NCBI GenBank assembly: GCA_021325275.1
Contig: JAJPHL010000004.1
Span: 1-52,140, forward strand
DNA: 52,140 nt
Direction of reading: 5' to 3'
Source: Terriglobia bacterium
Lineage (GTDB): Bacteria > Acidobacteriota > Terriglobia > JAJPHL01
The notes below the pieces were generated by a model. The model was not told the DNA's origin and made no database searches. It saw only the letters and a program-made list of their open reading frames with translations. Numbering within the stretch: the first letter of the stretch is position 1; every line of letters starts with the position of its first letter. Positions 49,401 through 52,140 of the stretch are shown piece by piece. A program made the position numbers and the translations under genes.

Positions 49401-52140
49401 CGGCAAGCGTGACGAACATCTTGCAATTGCCTGCGGGCACCTACGCCATTAACGCGTCTTATTCGGGCGATTCCAACTTTACACCGGCTGCCAGTTCATC
49501 TTCGCAGACCATAACTCCGTTCACCCTTACGGTTAACGGCATCACCGTCGGCAGCAAGTATTACGACGGAACCACAACCGCGACATTGAACACGAACGGA
49601 GCCGGCCTGAGCGGGCTGTTCGCCTGGGATGCCGGCAACGTGACGCTGAACGTTGCGAGCGCGTCCGGCGCGTTCTCTGATCCGAACGCCGGTGCAACGC
49701 CGAAGCAGGTGACGATCAGCGGGCTGAGCCTAACGGGATCGGCGGCTGGAGACTATCAGTTGCCGGCGCCGCAAGCCACTACAACAGCCATCATCAATCC
49801 GGCGCAAAATCCGGTAGTCATAACGGCGTCGAGCGCGACCGTCACGTACGGCGATCCGGCGCCGGTGATCTTGCCGAGCTACGCCGGATTTTTACCTAAC
49901 GAAGGTCCATCCGTGCTTAGTACGCCGCCGACGTGTGTGACCACGTACACATCGACCAGCAATGCCGGCAGCGCGCAGACTACAAATTGCTCCGGCGCCG
50001 CGGACGGCAACTACACGTTCACATACGTCGGCGGCGTCGTGACAATCAACAAGGCCAACGCCACGATTTCCGTGACGCCGTACGCTTTGATCTACGACGC
50101 CAACCCACATACGGCATCAGGATCGGTGATCGGTATTGGCAGCGTGAGTCTGAGCGGTCTAAATCTCGCCGGCACGACGCATACGAATGCGGGCACGTAC
50201 AACAACGATACCTGGACTTTCACCGATAGCGCCGGCAATTACAACAACGCGAGCGGCACGGTGATCGACACCATCGCGCAAGCGAGCCAGAGTATCACCG
50301 TGACGCCGTTCCCAAGCAGCGCTTCCTACGAAAGCTCGATTTCAGTGGTGGCCAACGGCGGCGGTTCGGGGAATCCTGTGACGATTAGCAGTTCGGGCGC
50401 ATGCAGCGGCAGCGGGAGCAACTCCGCGTCGATTACCATCACGACCGGAAGCGGAACTTGCATGATCACGTTGAACCAGGCAGGCAACACGAACTATTCC
50501 GCTGCGCCGACGGTGACAGGGACGGTTGCGGCGCAGATGGCCGCGCCCGGATTGCCCTCCGGCAGTTCGGGTAACTCCCTTTACGGACAGCCGGTGACGC
50601 TGAGCATCACAGTAAATCCTGTGGCCGGCGGCGCCACGCCTACCGGCAGCGTGACTTTCTCCTTTGTCGTGAACAACACGACCTACTATGTTTGCACCGG
50701 CGGAACGATCCAACCCACAAGCTGCTCGATTGCGCTCGCCAACGGTACAGCCAGCGTGACCACGAGCATTTTGCCCGTGGGAACGGACAGTGTAATCGCG
50801 ACTTACACCGGAGATCCCGATTATGCAGGTGGCACAACGACCATCACCAACACGGTGACCCAGACGGGAACCAGCGTCAGTGTGACGAAGCAACCCGCCA
50901 AGTCAACCGTATATGGAAGCGCGGTTGAATTGGATGTAGCGGTTTCAGTGCCGCCCGGAGAGAGTGGCGCCGGTACGCCAACCGGAACGGTAGCGCTGTC
51001 GTTCGTTGTTCCCAACAGCAATCCGGCGGTGACGAACTACATTTGCGCCGACGGCAGCATCTCCGCCTCGGCCTGCCCGGCGGCCAACGCGGTCACGCTG
51101 GTGAATGGCGCGGCCAGCGTAACGAACATCTTGCAATTACCCGCGGGCACGTACGCCATTATCGCGGCATACTCGGGCGATTCCGACTTCACCGCAAACT
51201 CCGTGCCGGCGTCGCAAACCGTCACGCCGTTTACGCTGACCGTGAGTGGGATCACCGCCGCCAACAAGCCCTACGACGGAACCACCGCGACTGCATTGAA
51301 CACGAGCGCAGCGGCGCTCGGCGGCGTTTTCTCCTGGGATAACGGCAACGTCACGTTGAATACCGCGGCGGCGTCCGGCGCATTTTCTGATGCGAACTTC
51401 GGCACGGGCAAGAACGTGACGATCAGCGGATTGAGTCTGACAGGCTCGGCGGCGGCGAACTACGTACTGCCAACGCCGCAAGCAACAACGACGGCCAACA
51501 TCAGCCAAGTTCCCGTAACCGTGACGGCGTCGAGCGCCACCGTAACGTACGGCGCGTCCGTACCCATGATTTCGCCTAGCTATAGCGGATTTGTGAATAA
51601 CGAGAGCGCATCGGTGCTGACCACGCCAGCGACCTGCACCACTTCGTACACACCAACGAGCAATGCGAGCAGCGCGCAAACCACAAGCTGCTCGGGCGCG
51701 TCGGCGACCAACTACAGTTTCAGTTACACGGGCGGTACCGTGACGGTGAACAAAGCCAGCGCCACAGTGACCTTGGGCAATCTCACGGCGACCTACACCG
51801 GCAGTCCGATTTCGGCGACCGCCACGACGAATCCCGCCGGACTCACGGTGACGCTCACGTACAACGGCAGTTCGACCGCGCCGACCGCAGTGGGTCCGTA
51901 CACGGTTGTCGCGACGATCAGCGATCCGAACTACACGGGATCAGCAACGGCCACGTTGAACATCAACGCCGCAAGCGGCGGGCCGATCGATGTTACCAGC
52001 CAGATCAAGTGGACGACCACCGGCTTTGCCGCCGCTCGCGGCAGCAATGTGTATACGGCCACCATGACGATCACCAACATCGGGACGACCCCGATTGCGG
52101 CGCCGTTGCAAGCCGTGTTCACCAACGTAATTTCCGGCGC
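40484..52140 (+). CDS. Giant secreted repeat protein (FG-GAP, Ig-like, MBG/YDG), C-terminus outside the window
   Basis: The frame is open from the ATG to the end of the window, at least 3885 residues. Order by residue: signal-like N-terminus (1-30); FG-GAP/VCBS propeller (about 86-410; GDFNGDGxxDLA); Pro/Thr linker (419-466); Ig-like domain (467-566); second FG-GAP block (570-916); beta-helix-like segment with very Gly-rich loops (919-1416); anchor-type beta domain (1416-1513); three 83-residue repeats (1517-1760); Ig-like (1763-1863); third FG-GAP block (1880-2249); Ig-like (2250-2350); MBG units (2355-2620); then a duplicated 569-residue module of Ig-like, YDG and MBG domains (2620-3755) and more MBG. 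Such proteins are adhesins or surface matrix components. FG-GAP DxDGDGxxD loops bind calcium. Confidence 0.9.
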   Translation, partial: MRTPGLKRTTGQICLTLLLTARIAVPDANALGIAPIPREARAIPMARAESPRVNSPASAGAAHPQLPTNLAGGAVSGGLPSLPRFAAGIPAVAAAAGDIDGDGLADLVVAGEKTISFLRSTGAGFAPPNIFAGVAHPTAIAIGDFNGDGHNDLAITDASGEVAILLGAGNGDFGAPQYFSVGKNPSSVTIGDFNGDGIADLAVANRDGNSISILLGKGDGTFEAAATVETGTAPSAIVAADFTGRGFIDLATADSGSGTITIFLGAGDGTFERKMQFSAGGAPSQLVTADFDEDGFADLAVLTSGNQTARVFLNDQRGNFKPAGEFAEAAAIAVGDFEGDGHASLMVQASATGFLAVYAGLGDGAFAPGVFYPAENSPMLLTAGEFSGDGDANLAATDAAGTVYVMKGATKRQRVINPRETSVSPAPTVSQPATPVVTQPILPKTPTSGASGTPHTQSVRSAAGQTGISVSLTVSNDVMLQGSIMNFVFEATVSPSTTTGKVTFYDSITPTGLGSVLGYGTILPNGTASFSTGVLAAGRHYVTAYYRGNSPSTSASSSAVLTVVTAYTGNVSGFTAGNTYSQGTATSIYVADFNNDGVADLLVTGGTVSNIYQGNALGGFSLMSSCSTGSNALFAAIGDFDRDGYLDFATSNAGSDSVSVCINNGDGTFKPAVNYSLTGQTSPQGIVAADFNSDGVIDLAVACKSGKAQVVLLTGNGDGTFQVQVGQNLLSGASRLAAADLRGIGVMDLVLASGSTVGYAYGIGDGTFQSVRTLDSFNTLSATSVVVSDFNGDGLPDVAVGYVNSGNNGGAITVTLNHGGVLSSLYSSNLNFSSVVTSMTVADANGDGIPDLIVSSPGGVNVFTGTANGQFSSPTNVASSITSPLFVAAGDFNSDGRTDLAIATLSNFNVFLGGNGGTISVTSCNASDLQNAITTLNATGGGTISLTSNCTYTVTAPVDWWYGPNGFPAIASVITIQGNGATITSSQTAGSNNFRYFFVSGGASSLSPGSLTLNNLTLSGGIAQGGGSGAARFSGGGGAGLGGAIYNQGSLTLNSVTLSQNRANGGSTGPNVNINAGSGGGGLGASSLTTIDDFYPSAGGGFKTSGSLSSATVDVTTGGAFTGTEGGSGTGGTSSYGGNGGTSINGNGSGGGGGFMPGANGGSDATCNFVTNLTSAGWGGGSGVCGNSSPAGGGAFGGGGAGNPGPGAGGGVGGGGGGSLGSQVGFNGGNGGFGGGGGGGSQGGSGGFGAGGGASTGGGNLGGAGGWGAGRGGTLTGNNAQFAQGGGGAGLGGAIFNQKGTLTINSSNFVSNTVQGGSAGRATDGSGGSVGGGYGGAIFNLDGTVTLNTMTYSGNSAPSGGSVFYNLSLNAGNFSSLESSYALLSLQNTTILTGNGDLVNTQVDGRAPVLNNVTNTTATLTPSSWSGTVTYPAAKTFTLTNTGSAGSAYLNASSISVSGNFTVSASCGPIAPVFFACPITVTAPVGTSTGTLTVIGNFGSTPLTASLNVTVQPAPTISWTTAPPSSAVYNSTFLVAASTTSGDTLTYTASGACTITGTTVKMTSGTGTCTVTAADAGNANYGAGSLTGNTSASKINPTVAWTTAPPASAAYHSTFTVAATTNSGDTLTYSVSGGVCTISGTTVTMTSVTGTCMVTAADAGNANYAAGSLTGNTSASKINPTVAWTTAPPASATYHSTFTVAATTNSGDTLTYSVSGGVCTISGTTVTMTSITGTCTVTAADAGNANYTSGMLSSQVTALPTSSVSLSTSWASQADGSSPTFGQALTLTATVTPSTATGNVTFYTGPTPTSAETTVLGTAALSGGTATFSTALLPSGGANLMAYYQGDSNVSPSVSSVVSQVVYAAPETSFGANSVTLTAQTKPTSVIVADFNGDGNPDIAVGNNTSNSVSVFLGDGVGGFGSPTNTSLGGSGTFLLMSGDFNGDGIPDLAVIQRAGGNLLILIGNKDPHTGLGNGTFTVSTPVTGLSTPTGAVVLDYNGDGIPDIALLEENNGSLLVYKGAVVNGTYTLTPANTITNLGSTLFGLAAADFNGDGHPDLVVINDSTIGSSNLEILLGDGKGNFGNGSGSNTPSYTQKFPNSPVAVTIADFDSNGVPDIAAVSSDGTVWVLLGQVSGNAWSVLAQNTYTLVSGPPALTAGGIAVGDFNGDGIPDLVVADGSSGSISVLTGIPNANNQYIGTGQFNSPVVTSLPGSANPTTVAVGGFQGSGAADVVTTNGSSADGVTVVTALAATSTSLYAGSSNPSNYGQTVELQINVFTTGLVNAQTYGNVGATGTVTVMEGTNTIGTAAISSGYGLLAIPSLTPGSHSYTGVFSATSQFAASTSPVFTQNVNRGQVTVSAAAASFTYGGAVPTLSSSYSGFVGGDNSSVVSGTPTFTITNSSNQTVTLSSALPAGTYTITPVITGLSATNYTFSAVTAKLTVNKAVLTVTGTCSSTYGTAGFSQSFSYSGFQNGDTSSVVSGTPAFTFVNSSNQTVTDSATLAAGTYPISGLSGLSATNYTFQAAGALTVNPALLTVAINPVGFTYGGTAPTPIFFFSGFKNGDNASVVSGSPTFTVTNSSNQTATYSSALNAGSYTFTGVTGLSAANYTFHPTGPLTVNKANATFSVIPYSVAYDGNPHTATGTAKGVGGVTLSGLTLTGTTHTNAGTYNSDSWTFTDNTGNYNNAGGSVHDAIAQASQTITVTAPASFPATALYESAITVTATGGASGNPVTIAGSGSCSGSGNSSASITISAGSGNCTITLNQAGNTNYSAAPQVTKIIGAQTAAPGLPANNSGSSFSGEPVTLSVTINPVSGGATPTGSVTFSFVANSTTNYVCAGGSIQTTSCSIPLNNGTASVTTSNLPLGSDGVIATYSGDSDYSAGTTMITDTVTLAGTSLSLQKKPATSTVYGSAVELDVTVGGSGQGTPTGGVTLSFAVPNSSPVVTNNICADGTISASPCAAGNTVTLVNGAASVTNILQLPAGTYAINASYSGDSNFTPAASSSSQTITPFTLTVNGITVGSKYYDGTTTATLNTNGAGLSGLFAWDAGNVTLNVASASGAFSDPNAGATPKQVTISGLSLTGSAAGDYQLPAPQATTTAIINPAQNPVVITASSATVTYGDPAPVILPSYAGFLPNEGPSVLSTPPTCVTTYTSTSNAGSAQTTNCSGAADGNYTFTYVGGVVTINKANATISVTPYALIYDANPHTASGSVIGIGSVSLSGLNLAGTTHTNAGTYNNDTWTFTDSAGNYNNASGTVIDTIAQASQSITVTPFPSSASYESSISVVANGGGSGNPVTISSSGACSGSGSNSASITITTGSGTCMITLNQAGNTNYSAAPTVTGTVAAQMAAPGLPSGSSGNSLYGQPVTLSITVNPVAGGATPTGSVTFSFVVNNTTYYVCTGGTIQPTSCSIALANGTASVTTSILPVGTDSVIATYTGDPDYAGGTTTITNTVTQTGTSVSVTKQPAKSTVYGSAVELDVAVSVPPGESGAGTPTGTVALSFVVPNSNPAVTNYICADGSISASACPAANAVTLVNGAASVTNILQLPAGTYAIIAAYSGDSDFTANSVPASQTVTPFTLTVSGITAANKPYDGTTATALNTSAAALGGVFSWDNGNVTLNTAAASGAFSDANFGTGKNVTISGLSLTGSAAANYVLPTPQATTTANISQVPVTVTASSATVTYGASVPMISPSYSGFVNNESASVLTTPATCTTSYTPTSNASSAQTTSCSGASATNYSFSYTGGTVTVNKASATVTLGNLTATYTGSPISATATTNPAGLTVTLTYNGSSTAPTAVGPYTVVATISDPNYTGSATATLNINAASGGPIDVTSQIKWTTTGFAAARGSNVYTATMTITNIGTTPIAAPLQAVFTNVISG
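43545..44370 (+). other. Glycine-rich segment within the giant protein
   Basis: Residues about 1021-1296 are dominated by Gly with Ser, Asn and Ala (AFGGGGAGNPGPGAGGGVG; GGFGGGGGGGSQGGSGGFG), set between two beta-helix-like motifs LGGAIYNQGSLTLNS and LGGAIFNQKGTLTINS. The frame matches the rest of the protein. Similar Gly-rich inserts occur in polymorphic-membrane-protein-like and PE_PGRS-like beta-solenoids. Confidence 0.8.
45032..45760 (+). repeat. Three tandem 83-residue repeats in the giant protein
   Basis: Units start at 45032, 45278 and 45527. Units 2 and 3 are 249 bases apart and almost identical in DNA over most of their length (each opening VAWTTAPPAS and containing CTISGTTVTMTS), while unit 1 has diverged. 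The near-identity at synonymous sites indicates recent duplication or conversion. Confidence 0.9.
48341..51748 (+). repeat. Tandem duplication of a 1.7-kb module in the giant protein
   Basis: Module A (48341-50047, 1707 bases) and module B (50048-51748, 1701 bases) have the same domain order. Both open with NKANAT, then VYDxNPHTA-type MBG, TGTTHTNAGTYN, QAGNTNYSAAP, GATPTGSVTFSF, STVYGSAVELDV, LQLPAGTYAI, YDGTT and TASSATVTYG. They differ at many sites, so the duplication is older than the 83-residue repeats. A third module begins at 51749. Confidence 0.9.

Overview
The window reads as chromosomal DNA of a high-GC soil-type bacterium, most likely an acidobacterium of the Solibacter/Bryobacter kind. 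The signs are an Oar-like TonB-dependent receptor with an N-terminal carboxypeptidase-regulatory domain, Ser/Thr kinases fused to TolB-type propellers or TPRs, an HTH protein opening with an SWKEIA motif, a tricorn-type protease, many secreted peptidases and beta-lactamase-fold hydrolases, and a giant FG-GAP/MBG-repeat secreted protein. The assignment rests on gene content only.

Region 1 (1-1.8 kb, plus strand): an unresolved gene end and two small secreted proteins, one HEAT-like. Region 2 (1.9-5.6 kb, minus strand) is the most remarkable part. A compact four-gene unit encodes a 164-residue Cys-rich peptide with five nearly identical 20-residue units, an aminoglycoside-phosphotransferase-like kinase, a HopA1-family protein and a LanC-type cyclase with intact zinc ligands. 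Kinase, phospho-Ser/Thr lyase and cyclase are the three activities needed to make lanthionine rings. The layout resembles class V lanthipeptide machinery, but with a true LanC and a repetitive, probably multi-core precursor carrying a His-rich tail. No exporter or leader protease is adjacent.

Region 3 (5.6-9.9 kb): a membrane Ser/Thr kinase with a periplasmic propeller, diverging from an atypical nitrilase-superfamily protein. Region 4 (9.9-16.7 kb, minus strand) is a six-gene run: RpiR/SIS regulator, GNAT acyltransferase, N-succinylamino-acid-racemase-type enolase, a membrane-anchored protein, a secreted esterase and a secreted beta-lactamase-fold hydrolase. Region 5 (16.9-32.2 kb, plus strand) diverges from it: TonB receptor, beta-lactamase-fold membrane hydrolase, S9 peptidase, M23 peptidase, N-acyl-D-amino-acid-deacylase-like amidohydrolase, tricorn-like protease and S15/CocE hydrolase. 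Regions 4 and 5 together look like a peptide and D-amino-acid (possibly murein-peptide) scavenging locus.

Region 6 (32.2-35.3 kb) is a scarred segment: an orphan antitoxin-like gene, two tRNA 3'-end fragments, a direct repeat, an HTH-membrane-BNR sensor-like gene and a PEP-CTERM gene broken by an amber codon. Region 7 (35.3-52.1 kb) has a minus-strand pair, a TPR Ser/Thr kinase followed by an FHA-GAF-sigma54 activator, divergent from a giant secreted repeat protein (at least 3885 residues, running off the window) preceded by a plausible -24/-12 promoter. This suggests a kinase, FHA activator, sigma54, giant-surface-protein circuit.
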